From Prevotella sp. UBA6994 (lineage in GTDB: Bacteria; Bacteroidota; Bacteroidia; Bacteroidales; Bacteroidaceae), in assembly GCA_002449845.1 (NCBI GenBank), contig DJXW01000034.1, positions 135,431 through 199,430 on the forward strand: a DNA stretch of 64,000 nucleotides, given 5' to 3'. Positions 45,738 to 54,453 of the stretch are shown piece after piece (the first letter of the stretch is position 1; every line of letters starts with the position of its first letter). A model generated the notes under the pieces. That model did no database searches and was not told where the DNA came from. It saw only the letters and a program-made list of their open reading frames with translations. The position numbers were made by a program, and so were the translations under genes.

Positions 45738-46481
45738 TTAGATACCTTGAATAAATTTCTCCGCTTTGGCTAAATCTTCGGGAGTATCAATACCGATTGT
45801 CTCGATGTCGGTAGTGCCTACTTTGATGCGGAAACCATTCTGAAGCCATCTTAATTGTTCCAGACTTTCTGCCAGTTCAAGAGATGATTGTGGTAATTGT
45901 GTGATTTGTTTCAACACTTCCGTGCGATAAGCATAAATTCCCAAATGTTTCAGGAAAGGATAATGAGAAAGCCAGTCATTCTTCTCGACACCCCTGATGA
46001 AAGGAATTATGCTTCGTGAGAAATATAAGGCAAATCCCTTGTTGTCAACAACGATTTTAGGAGAATTGGGATTTTCCACAGCTTCAATGGTTGCAAAAGG
46101 CTTACCGAGCGTAGCAATTTCCGTTTGTTGTTCATCAAAGCATGAGCAAAGAGTCTCTATTTGTGAAGGTTGGATAAACGGTTCGTCACCTTGTACGTTC
46201 AAAACCACGTCCCACTGTCCTCCAATGTGTTGCAAAGCCTCCTCAATTCTATCTGTTCCACTACGGTGATTGGGCGAAGTCATTACCACATTTCCTCCAA
46301 ATTCTTCCACTTGATTAAAGATTCTCTGGTCATCGGTAGCGACATAGACATCATGGATTACTTTACTCACCTGTTCGTACACTCTTTGAATAACCGTTTT
46401 TCCTCCGAGGATAGCCAATGGCTTTCCTGGAAATCTTGTTGAAGCATACCTTGCTGGAATGATACAAATAAATTTTATCAT
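45738..46481 (-). CDS. kdsB: CMP-KDO synthetase (3-deoxy-manno-octulosonate cytidylyltransferase)
   Basis: A 247-residue cytosolic enzyme activating KDO with CTP for the lipopolysaccharide inner core. The nucleotide-binding start IPARYASTRFPGKPLAIL is diagnostic. HRSGTDRIEEAL and VLNVQGDEPFIQP carry the Mg-binding and sugar-contact residues. Length is normal. It lies 14 bp after the DUF5687 gene as the last member of the apparent ftsK-lolA-DUF5687-kdsB run. Confidence 0.96.
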   Translation of the reverse strand: MIKFICIIPARYASTRFPGKPLAILGGKTVIQRVYEQVSKVIHDVYVATDDQRIFNQVEEFGGNVVMTSPNHRSGTDRIEEALQHIGGQWDVVLNVQGDEPFIQPSQIETLCSCFDEQQTEIATLGKPFATIEAVENPNSPKIVVDNKGFALYFSRSIIPFIRGVEKNDWLSHYPFLKHLGIYAYRTEVLKQITQLPQSSLELAESLEQLRWLQNGFRIKVGTTDIETIGIDTPEDLAKAEKFIQGI

Positions 46482-46495
46482 AGCTTAGTGTTATA

Positions 46496-47995
46496 TTATC
46501 TGGATGCTCTAAAACCATCCAGGAGTTCGTACTTCTTTTTCATCATCCTTAGATAGATGTTACGTAACCAAATGGGATGTGTCAATATAAATATCATGCC
46601 AATGGTAAGCATCACGACGTATGAAATCGTTTCTCCAAACAATGCCTGTAAGGTAGAAACCAGCATCATGGGAATGATAAACGCTGACATTTCGGCAACA
46701 ATCTGGAAATAGTTGTTCTCTATGCCATTCTTGCTGATGAATTTGGTGTTGAGTGGAGTCGTCTGCTTGTTGTAAACAGCCATTTGGAACAAGATGAAAT
46801 ACTGGAATCCAGCCGTGAAAAAGGCGTAAGAGATCAGCATGAAAAGCGACCATTTGCCCGCAAAGACCGTTGGCAACATCAAGATGAATGGAAAGAGCAA
46901 GATGGCAGAATAGAAAATATACTTGGCTTGAAGCAACTTCAAAATATTCTCACGACGAACCATCAAACAATCGATGTAGTTACCTTCGTTGCACATTACT
47001 TTCACCAACAACATTGCACCGTATATCACGAAATTGTACAAGCACCAGAAGTTGGTCATAAACTCATTATCGTATGCGTCTGTTAGGGCAATGACCAAAC
47101 TCATAATAAAAACGATGGCTGTAGCGAATATAAATCCTTTCTTTACGTTCTTATTGCGAATAGTGGATTTGATTTCCAATTGGATATATTGTCCTACATC
47201 ACCTCTTTTCTCCAAGAACGAATAATGCTTGGAGTCATACGATTTAGTCTTTTCCGTTTTTGCCAATTCGTTCCATATATGTGCGAATTGAACCTTTCTA
47301 TTGAGATATACGATGACAGCGAGAATCGCCAACGGAATCAGGTAGGGTAGTATGCTGCCTTCTGAAATGGCTGTGCCTATGCTGGCGTAGAATTTAAACA
47401 TGAAAGACCATCCTTCCAGCAAGACTGGGAGAAAGACAAACAAATAGACGATGATGGGTACAATCCACCATACCAAACTGTCATTGATATAAGCTCTGAT
47501 GAGAGAGTACCATTGACTATTAATTAATATCAAGAGGTAATAGCACAGAAATACGCCAAGCGTTACCCAAATGCCATGCGTAAACACGATAGACATCAAT
47601 GCATAAGTGATAAACATGACAAACCACGTGAGATTGCCCCAATTAAACAACGATGAAAGAATCAATGTGTCAATGCATGTATATTTGGAGATAGGCAATA
47701 AGATATATGGTTTGATAAGTTGTGTGGGCGTTTGTTGGGCTGTGAACCTTAGCAGGAAGTCGATGAGCAAGATAAACGGAGACATAGCCATGATAAACTC
47801 CACCGTTGTCATGAAACGACTGTCGTTGGCAGCCAATGAGAAGATAATGGCAAAAAATATCAAGTAAATCAACGTGAGCGCATACACAAAGCCGACAAGA
47901 TATTTGGCAACCTTGTTTTGCTCAAAGTTAAAGGCACGTTTGTTTGCCAGTTTTCTGTGCCTTCTCAACTCCCTGAAAAGCTCCCATCTTTTCAT
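46496..47995 (-). CDS. DUF5687-family membrane protein (putative ABC-type permease)
   Basis: A 499-residue inner-membrane protein with a basic cytoplasmic N-terminus (MKRWELFRELRRHRKLANKR) and about 12 hydrophobic segments in two blocks around a soluble stretch (about 230-275). The pattern matches DUF5687, thought to be the permease of a Bacteroidetes ABC exporter. The usual ATPase partner gene is not adjacent: neighbours are a LolA-like gene (7 bp upstream) and kdsB (14 bp downstream). Both neighbours serve the cell envelope, which hints at an envelope role. Function unproven. Confidence 0.8.
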   Translation of the reverse strand: MKRWELFRELRRHRKLANKRAFNFEQNKVAKYLVGFVYALTLIYLIFFAIIFSLAANDSRFMTTVEFIMAMSPFILLIDFLLRFTAQQTPTQLIKPYILLPISKYTCIDTLILSSLFNWGNLTWFVMFITYALMSIVFTHGIWVTLGVFLCYYLLILINSQWYSLIRAYINDSLVWWIVPIIVYLFVFLPVLLEGWSFMFKFYASIGTAISEGSILPYLIPLAILAVIVYLNRKVQFAHIWNELAKTEKTKSYDSKHYSFLEKRGDVGQYIQLEIKSTIRNKNVKKGFIFATAIVFIMSLVIALTDAYDNEFMTNFWCLYNFVIYGAMLLVKVMCNEGNYIDCLMVRRENILKLLQAKYIFYSAILLFPFILMLPTVFAGKWSLFMLISYAFFTAGFQYFILFQMAVYNKQTTPLNTKFISKNGIENNYFQIVAEMSAFIIPMMLVSTLQALFGETISYVVMLTIGMIFILTHPIWLRNIYLRMMKKKYELLDGFRASR

Positions 47996-48002
47996 ATCGT
48001 GT

Positions 48003-48611
48003 TTATCTTAAATCTATCACTTCTGCCTTAGGGAAATCTTTTGAATGAAACGTAAACAAGCTGTTAGCTTGATTGACAGCCTTGAAATTAGAGATGTTGA
48101 TGGTAGTCCATGCTGTACCTTGTCGCATCTTCACTTGACTTGGCACGTAGGTGTTCTTGTTGATGTTGATATACATCTCCTGTACGCTTCTTTTCTTATT
48201 TTGAGCCGTGAGGTGAACCTGGTAATAACTCCCAATCGTCTTCATGCTCATGTTAAACCCAGTCTTATACAACGTAATGAATTGATAGGGATTCATGGCT
48301 GATTGTTGAGCCTCATTGGGTGTGATGATGTTAACCTCCTCCGTAGATTTCATGTATGTCCATTGCGTCTTTCCGTCAAACCATACAATTGCCTGTGGTG
48401 TGGTAGCATGAAACTTGTTTCCCTTGATGGAAATGGTGCCGTTCGTGTTGCCGAATTTTGCACTGCTCACTTTAAAAGTGGCACTGGCTCCACCTTTCCT
48501 GCCAACTACGGAGGCAGTCTTATCAAGAACTTTTCTCGCACTTTCTGATGATTGTGCCATGGTCAGCATGGCAACAAATGACATCATGCAAATCAATACA
48601 ATCTTTTTCAT
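48003..48611 (-). CDS. LolA-like periplasmic carrier protein
   Basis: A 202-residue protein with a signal peptide (1-19, ending TMA-QS). The half-barrel LolA pattern follows: ATFKVSSAKFGNTNGTISIK, PQAIVWFDGKTQWTYMKSTE and NIITPNEAQQSAMNPYQFIT. LolA ferries lipoproteins across the periplasm to the outer membrane. Bacteroidetes carry several diverged LolA-fold paralogues, so this may carry lipids or other hydrophobic cargo. It is 30 bp after ftsK and 7 bp before the DUF5687 gene, in one transcript. ftsK-lolA adjacency is also common elsewhere. Confidence 0.85.
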   Translation of the reverse strand: MKKIVLICMMSFVAMLTMAQSSESARKVLDKTASVVGRKGGASATFKVSSAKFGNTNGTISIKGNKFHATTPQAIVWFDGKTQWTYMKSTEEVNIITPNEAQQSAMNPYQFITLYKTGFNMSMKTIGSYYQVHLTAQNKKRSVQEMYININKNTYVPSQVKMRQGTAWTTINISNFKAVNQANSLFTFHSKDFPKAEVIDLR

Positions 48612-48641
48612 ACAGTTACCCTTTCAAAATAATATTTCTTG

Positions 48642-51107
48642 TCAACTTTTCAGTTTGGCTATCAACATGTTCAGTGAGTTCTCATCTACCACGAGTACAT
48701 CCCTGGGCTTACTACCCATAGCAGGTCCTACGATACCAGCCGCTTCAAGTTGGTCCATCAGTCTTCCTGCACGGTTGTAACCGATGGAGAATCGACGCTG
48801 AATCATACTGGTAGAGCCTTGTTGAGAAATGACAACAGCATGAGCTGCCTCTTCAAAGAACGGATCGAGTGTGCCAACATTAGCAGTACCATTGCCTCCG
48901 CCACCTTCATCAGATGCAGGTTCTGGCAATTCCATCGTTTCGATGGGACCAGGTTGTTCTGCCACATATTTATTAATACGCTCAACCTCTGGCGTATCAA
49001 CGAAGGCACATTGCACACGTACAGGCTCATTGCCATTGATAATCAACATATCACCCCTACCAATCAATTGGTTTGCACCAGGACGGTCGAGAATGGTGCG
49101 AGAGTCTATCATGGACGTTACCTTGAAAGCCATACGTCCGGGGAAGTTGGCCTTGATGGTACCCGTGATGATATTGGTTGTAGGACGTTGCGTAGCGATA
49201 ATCATGTGAATACCCACGGCACGAGCAAGTTGTGCAATTCGTGCAATAGGCAATTCCACTTCCTTGCCAGCCGTCATGATTAAGTCACCAAACTCATCGA
49301 TGATAACCACTATATAAGGCATGTACTCATGACCTTTGGTTAAATCGAGCTGACGATTCACAAACTTGGCGTTATATTCTTTTACGTTTCTCACACCCGC
49401 TTGCTTCAGCAAATCGTATCTCGTGTCCATCAACTTACACAAAGAGTTCAACGTGCGAACCACCTTCGAAACGTCGGTGATGATAGGTTCGTCATCATTC
49501 TCAGGCAATGTTGCCATGAAATGGTTGGCAATGGGAGCGTATGTGGTAAACTCCACCTTCTTGGGGTCTATCAACACGAATTTCAATTCGTTAGGATGCT
49601 TCTTGTAAAGCAATGAGGTAATGATGGCATTCAATCCCACAGACTTACCTTGACCAGTGGCACCGGCAACCAATAAGTGTGGAATCTTTGCCAAGTCTGC
49701 CATGTACACTTCATTGGTAATGGTCTTTCCGAGGGCGATAGGCAGTTCCATCTTCGTCTCTTGGAACACCTTTGAGTTTAAGATGCTCTCCATCGAAACG
49801 ATTTGTGCTCTCTTGTTAGGCACTTCAATACCAATCGTTCCTTTTCCTGGTATAGGTGCAATGATACGAATACCCAATGCCGAAAGGCTCAAGGCAATAT
49901 CATCTTCCAAATTGCGTATTTTGGAAATTCTCACACCCTCAGCAGGTGTTATCTCGTAAAGCGTGATGGTTGGACCAACGGTAGCCTTGATTTCCTTGAT
50001 GTCAACACCAAAGCTATTCAATACTTCCACGATACGCCTGTTGTTAGCCTTGATTTCATCCATGTCCACTTCAGGCTTTCCATCGTTATTGTATTTCTTC
50101 AACAAGTCCAGTGTCGGGAACTTATACCTCAAGAAAGGTTCACGTGGATTAATAGGTGTGCTTAAAACAGAGTCGTTCAAACGATTACCCGTAGCGTCAG
50201 CACCCTTTTGTCCCACTTCCACCGTCAGGGGAGAGTCGTTTGGAGACGTGTTCATTTGCCTGTTAGTAGGCTTTCTGTCTATAGGCTTGATAGGTCTGTT
50301 TTCGTTAACCGTAAATTCTGTTAAGTCAACCACAGGCGATTTCTCTTCTTTCTTATTCTGTTTGTTAGAGAGATTGTCAAGCGGTTCCTCTTCCTCCTTA
50401 TATTCTTCGTCCCCATACTCATCTTCCTCATCCTCGTTTTTAGGATTGTTGTTCGTCACAGTAAAAGGGATTCTTGCAGCGATATATGTTACGGGATTGA
50501 AAATTTGTCGAATGATATGGATGGTCTCCGCACTGAAATAAGTGAGAAAAGCCAAAGCAGTAATAAGCAAGATACCCGTGAGCCCAGGAGTACCTATCAA
50601 GTTTTCAAGTTGTTGAACGCAAAACACGCCATGATTGCCACCAGGATTGAACACCAAATTACCCATCAAGGGAGTAAGGAACTTGGAGAAAGCCACCGAA
50701 GACCAGATCATGACAAGTGCCATGCACAAGAACCATTTCCATAAGTTCACCTTATATACACCCATCATTCTCAAACTTACCATCATGGTGAAAGCAGGAA
50801 TGAAAAAAGCAGCAATTCCAAAGCTCTTGGTAATTAATAAATATGACAGGATGGCTCCGAAAGAAGCACAATAATTACTAAATTTACGGTCAGTATTCAT
50901 CCATTCGCCGGGTCTTAGATTCTCCAGCAGACTCTGGTCTGATTGAGCCGAGGAGAAATAAGAAATCATGGCGATAATTACATAGATAGACACCCCCAAC
51001 AACAATACTCCCAAGATGAAGTCAAGTTTCTCGTTGCTGAATATATTCTTAAAGCCGACCGCTTCGCTGAAAGATTTTGCCTTGCGCTCAGATTTTTTTC
51101 TTGCCAT
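48642..51107 (-). CDS. ftsK: DNA translocase FtsK/SpoIIIE
   Basis: An 821-residue septal DNA pump. Four transmembrane helices fall within about 28-200; an acidic, Pro-rich linker (about 225-300, EDEEDEYGDEEYKEEEE) follows. The alpha domain begins near TVGPTITLYEITPAEGVRIS. The RecA-like motor has Walker A LLVAGATGQGKSVGLNAI and Walker B YIVVIIDEFGDLIM. The C-terminal gamma winged helix (STSMIQRRFSIGYNRAGRLM) reads KOPS sites and contacts XerD. It segregates chromosome ends and resolves dimers at division. It heads the run with lolA-like, DUF5687 and kdsB genes. Confidence 0.97.
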   Translation of the reverse strand: MARKKSERKAKSFSEAVGFKNIFSNEKLDFILGVLLLGVSIYVIIAMISYFSSAQSDQSLLENLRPGEWMNTDRKFSNYCASFGAILSYLLITKSFGIAAFFIPAFTMMVSLRMMGVYKVNLWKWFLCMALVMIWSSVAFSKFLTPLMGNLVFNPGGNHGVFCVQQLENLIGTPGLTGILLITALAFLTYFSAETIHIIRQIFNPVTYIAARIPFTVTNNNPKNEDEEDEYGDEEYKEEEEPLDNLSNKQNKKEEKSPVVDLTEFTVNENRPIKPIDRKPTNRQMNTSPNDSPLTVEVGQKGADATGNRLNDSVLSTPINPREPFLRYKFPTLDLLKKYNNDGKPEVDMDEIKANNRRIVEVLNSFGVDIKEIKATVGPTITLYEITPAEGVRISKIRNLEDDIALSLSALGIRIIAPIPGKGTIGIEVPNKRAQIVSMESILNSKVFQETKMELPIALGKTITNEVYMADLAKIPHLLVAGATGQGKSVGLNAIITSLLYKKHPNELKFVLIDPKKVEFTTYAPIANHFMATLPENDDEPIITDVSKVVRTLNSLCKLMDTRYDLLKQAGVRNVKEYNAKFVNRQLDLTKGHEYMPYIVVIIDEFGDLIMTAGKEVELPIARIAQLARAVGIHMIIATQRPTTNIITGTIKANFPGRMAFKVTSMIDSRTILDRPGANQLIGRGDMLIINGNEPVRVQCAFVDTPEVERINKYVAEQPGPIETMELPEPASDEGGGGNGTANVGTLDPFFEEAAHAVVISQQGSTSMIQRRFSIGYNRAGRLMDQLEAAGIVGPAMGSKPRDVLVVDENSLNMLIAKLKS

Positions 51108-51132
51108 TTGTTCGATATTATGAATTTTACTG

Positions 51133-51140
51133 CAAAATTA
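51133..51140 (-). promoter_or_regulatory. -7 element (TAATTTTG) for the ftsK run
   Basis: CAAAATTA on the plus strand reads TAATTTTG on the minus strand, 26 bp before the ftsK start. It forms a divergent promoter region with the site at 51184-51191. Confidence 0.55.
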
Positions 51141-51183
51141 GTTCAAAAAACTTATATTCTTTTATAATTTCGCACTTTTTTTC

Positions 51184-51191
51184 TAATTTTG
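51184..51191 (+). promoter_or_regulatory. -7 element (TAATTTTG) for the exonuclease-rlmI-tilS run
   Basis: TAATTTTG lies 19 bp before the ATG at 51211. Confidence 0.55.
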
Positions 51192-51210
51192 CATGTCATT
51201 AATGATTTAG

Positions 51211-51876
51211 ATGAAGAAAGTTATCTATAACAAGTTTGACAAAAGGTTGTTCTCTACTTTTTCTGTAGAACGTTTTCCTGGCAGAATTGTTGTCATTCAG
51301 ACAACAGAAGAGGCTGAAGAAGCTGTAGATTTCCTTTTGTCACAATCTATTTTAGGAGTAGATACGGAGACAAAACCTTCGTTTAAGAAAGGTGTGGCTT
51401 CCCATTTGGTGGCATTGCTTCAGGTATCTACGCACGATATCTGTTTTCTCTTTCGTCTAAACAAGATTGGCATAACTCCTGCCATCAAGCGCTTTTTGGA
51501 AGACAAGCAAGTGAAGAAAGTGGGACTTTCATGGCATGATGACTTGTTGGGCTTGAAAAAGAGAGAGATGTTTACCCCAGGCTTTTTTGTTGATTTGCAA
51601 GATGTAGTTTCTGATATAGGTGTTGAAGACAAGTCGTTGCAGAAACTCTATGCCAATATCTTCCATAAGAAAATCAATAAACGACAGCAACTTACCAATT
51701 GGGAGAAAAGTGAGCTTGATGATAAGCAAAAGATGTATGCTGCCCTTGATGCGTGGGCATGTATTCAACTCTACGAGGAGATTATGCGATTGAAAGAGAG
51801 TGGTAACTATGAGTTGATTGTATTAGAGGAGCCCCAAGAAGAAACAACCCCCGATAATAATAGTGAACATGTATAA
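51211..51876 (+). CDS. 3'-5' exonuclease, RNase D-like DEDDy family
   Basis: A 221-residue protein. The DEDD core is visible: ILGVDTETKPSFKKG (Exo I, Asp-x-Glu), KVGLSWHDDLLGLKKR (Exo II) and KMYAALDAWACIQLYEEI (Exo III, with the Tyr and Asp of DEDDy). No HRDC domain is present, so it is the short form common in Bacteroidetes rather than true RNase D. Substrate (RNA or DNA) is not determined. Its end overlaps the methyltransferase start by 14 bp, indicating an operon with two RNA-modifying genes. Confidence 0.9.
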   Translation: MKKVIYNKFDKRLFSTFSVERFPGRIVVIQTTEEAEEAVDFLLSQSILGVDTETKPSFKKGVASHLVALLQVSTHDICFLFRLNKIGITPAIKRFLEDKQVKKVGLSWHDDLLGLKKREMFTPGFFVDLQDVVSDIGVEDKSLQKLYANIFHKKINKRQQLTNWEKSELDDKQKMYAALDAWACIQLYEEIMRLKESGNYELIVLEEPQEETTPDNNSEHV

Positions 51877-53050
51877 GAATATATATTTAAAACGCGGTAA
51901 GGAGGAATCCCTCAAACGATTTCATCCTTGGGTATTTTCTGGTGCGATTCATCATGCAGATGATGGCATTGAGGAAGGAGACATAGTAAGAGTGTTAACC
52001 ACTAATGGCGAAATTATCGCTGTAGGTCATTTTCAAGTAGGGTCAATAGCAGTGCGTGTACTATCGTTTGCCGATGAGGTGATAGACGACAGGTTTTGGC
52101 AACGTAGGTTAGAGACTGCCTTTGATGTGAGAAAGGCTATAGGTGTAGCACAAAATGCTTGTAACAATACTTACCGATTAGTACATGGAGAGGGAGACAA
52201 TCTTCCAGGATTGATTATTGACTGTTATGGACAAACGGCTGTAATGCAGGCTCATAGTGTGGGTATGCACGTTTGTAGAGAGGAAGCGTGCAAGGCATTG
52301 ATACACGTGATGGGAGATACCATTCATCATGTGTTTTATAAAAGTGAGACAACATTACCATTCAAGGCAGGGTTAGGTCAGGAAAACTATTTCATCTACG
52401 GTGGGTCAACCGACAATATTGCAATAGAAAATGGCTTGAAGTTTCATGTGGATTGGCTGAAAGGACAAAAGACAGGCTTCTTTGTTGACCAACGTGAGAA
52501 TCGTGCCTTACTCGAACATTACTCACAAGGCAGAAGCGTACTTAATATGTTCTGCTACACAGGAGGCTTCTCTGTCTATGCCATGAGAGGTGGGGCAAAA
52601 TTGGTCCATTCTGTTGATAGTAGTGCGAAGGCAATCGACCTAACCGAAATGAATGTAAACATGAACTTTCCTGGTGATGAACGTCATCGTGCCTTTTGCG
52701 ACGATGCTTTCAAATATCTGGATGCCAATGATGATAAGTATGATTTGATTATCCTCGATCCACCGGCATTTGCCAAACATAGGGCAGCATTGCATAATGC
52801 CTTGAAAGGATATACACGATTGAACGTGAAAGGCTTTGAAAGAATCAAGAACGGTGGAATATTGTTTACGTTTAGTTGTAGTCAGGTGGTTACGAAAGAG
52901 CATTTTCGCAATGCAGTGTTTACCGCAGCAGCACAAGCGGGTAGGAAAGTTCGTATTCTCCATCAGTTACACCAACCAGCCGATCATCCTATAAACATTT
53001 ATCATCCCGAGGGTGAATACCTGAAAGGACTTGTTTTGTACGTTGAATAA
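51863..53050 (+). CDS. RlmI-like class I SAM-dependent 23S rRNA m5C methyltransferase
   Basis: A 395-residue enzyme. The N-terminal PUA domain (about 1-75; FHPWVFSGAIHHADDGIEEG) binds RNA. The Rossmann domain has VLNMFCYTGGFSVYAMRGGA (SAM loop), DLIILDPPAFAKH (motif IV) and TFSCSQVVTKEHF with the catalytic-type Cys. This order fits RlmI/RlmK families that methylate a 23S rRNA cytosine, C1962 in E. coli. It overlaps the upstream exonuclease by 14 bp and the tilS frame by up to 20 bp. Confidence 0.92.
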   Translation: MNMYKNIYLKRGKEESLKRFHPWVFSGAIHHADDGIEEGDIVRVLTTNGEIIAVGHFQVGSIAVRVLSFADEVIDDRFWQRRLETAFDVRKAIGVAQNACNNTYRLVHGEGDNLPGLIIDCYGQTAVMQAHSVGMHVCREEACKALIHVMGDTIHHVFYKSETTLPFKAGLGQENYFIYGGSTDNIAIENGLKFHVDWLKGQKTGFFVDQRENRALLEHYSQGRSVLNMFCYTGGFSVYAMRGGAKLVHSVDSSAKAIDLTEMNVNMNFPGDERHRAFCDDAFKYLDANDDKYDLIILDPPAFAKHRAALHNALKGYTRLNVKGFERIKNGGILFTFSCSQVVTKEHFRNAVFTAAAQAGRKVRILHQLHQPADHPINIYHPEGEYLKGLVLYVE

Positions 53051-54386
53051 TACATTATTTATATATAAGGTACGCAAGTTGATTGCACGTTGCCAATTAC
53101 TTTCTCCTGATGCAAAGTATTTGGTGGCTCTCTCAGGTGGTGCTGATAGTGTGTGCTTGCTCTTGGTGTTGAAAGAATTAGGCTATCATTTGGAGGCAGT
53201 ACATTGCAACTTTCACCTGCGTGGAGAGGAGTCTAATCGGGATGAACGGTTTTGTGAATCATTGTGCCAACGCCTTTCCGTTCCCTTTCACCGTATTCAT
53301 TTTGACACACAGGCGTTTGCCGATTTACACCATGTGAGTATAGAGATGGCAGCGAGGGAGTTGCGATATAGATATTTTGAACAATTGTGTGATGATATTC
53401 AAGCAGTTGGGATTTGCGTTGCCCATCATCGTGATGATAGCGTAGAAACATTACTCATCAATTTAATCAGAGGTACTGGCATTCATGGATTAACCGGTAT
53501 TTCTCCAAAAAATGGGAGAATTATCCGACCGTTATTGGAGGTGAGCAGGGAGGAAATAGAGGATTACCTTCACGCCATTAACCAAGATTATGTAACGGAT
53601 AGCACCAACTTGCAAGATGATGTGGTGCGTAATAAGATTCGCTTGAATGTCATTCCCATGTTACGGGAAATCAATCCTTCGGTCAGCGAAAACATCGCTC
53701 TCACAGCCAAACGCATCGCCGAAGCAGAGAAATTATTTGATTGGGTATTGAAGAAAAAGGCAGAGGAGTGTGTCTTGGAAAAAAATACTCACTCGATGGT
53801 GATAGATTTCTCCTTAGCAGTACAAAATGAATACATCCTTTTCCATCTGTTGTCGCCCTATCATTTCACTCCCTCACAAATAGCACAGATAGCAGAAAAC
53901 GATGGAGAACAATCTGGAAAGGAGTGGAGTAGTGATTCTCATCTGGCTTTATTGGATAGGAAACGTTTGTTGGTGTGCAGCTTGGAAGAAAAGCGTAAGC
54001 CTATGCGTATTCCCGAAGAAGGAAGATATGTCTTCTCTGATCATTGCTCTTTCACCTTCAAAGTTGTTTCAAATGATGAAAACTTCAAAATTAGTCGCAC
54101 AAAAGATGAAGCGTGTCTTGATGCCGACTTGGTTGAATTTCCTCTAACCATCAGATACGTAGAGAATGGCGACCGTTTCGTTCCGTTTGGAATGAAAGGA
54201 AGTAAGTTGGTCAGCGACTTTCTCACAGACCGTAAAGTGTCTTTATTTGACAAACGGAAACAATTGGTCATTACTGATGCTCATCAGCAAATCGTATGGT
54301 TGGTCAATCATCGACCTGATAACCGCTTTTGCGTGACCAAGCAGACAAAACGAGTGCTTTGTTGCCACATGATATCCAGCGTATGA
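53031..54386 (+). CDS. tilS: tRNA(Ile)-lysidine synthetase
   Basis: About 451 residues. The PP-loop ATPase motif LVALSGGADSVCLLLVL lies at about 32-48, followed by HCNFHLRGEESNRDERFCE and VAHHRDDSVETLLINLIRGT. The C-terminal domain has PFGMKGSKLVSDFLTDRKVS. It converts the wobble cytidine of tRNA-Ile(CAU) to lysidine, an essential step for reading AUA. No in-frame ATG exists before the catalytic core, so translation must use a TTG (53031, 53043 or 53079). The first two overlap the methyltransferase end, hinting at coupled translation. The exact start is uncertain. Confidence 0.93.
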   Translation: MFCTLNNTLFIYKVRKLIARCQLLSPDAKYLVALSGGADSVCLLLVLKELGYHLEAVHCNFHLRGEESNRDERFCESLCQRLSVPFHRIHFDTQAFADLHHVSIEMAARELRYRYFEQLCDDIQAVGICVAHHRDDSVETLLINLIRGTGIHGLTGISPKNGRIIRPLLEVSREEIEDYLHAINQDYVTDSTNLQDDVVRNKIRLNVIPMLREINPSVSENIALTAKRIAEAEKLFDWVLKKKAEECVLEKNTHSMVIDFSLAVQNEYILFHLLSPYHFTPSQIAQIAENDGEQSGKEWSSDSHLALLDRKRLLVCSLEEKRKPMRIPEEGRYVFSDHCSFTFKVVSNDENFKISRTKDEACLDADLVEFPLTIRYVENGDRFVPFGMKGSKLVSDFLTDRKVSLFDKRKQLVITDAHQQIVWLVNHRPDNRFCVTKQTKRVLCCHMISSV

Positions 54387-54400
54387 ATTTGATGATAAAG

Positions 54401-54430
54401 AAAACCGAGGCATTGAATGACCTCGGTTTT
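54401..54430. terminator. Bidirectional terminator between tilS and the DHFR-Plug gene
   Basis: AAAACCGAGG (54401-54410) pairs exactly with CCTCGGTTTT (54421-54430), with A and T runs on both arms. The flanking genes converge on it. Confidence 0.85.
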
Positions 54431-54453
54431 TGGGTTGGATGATGAATGTGTTT

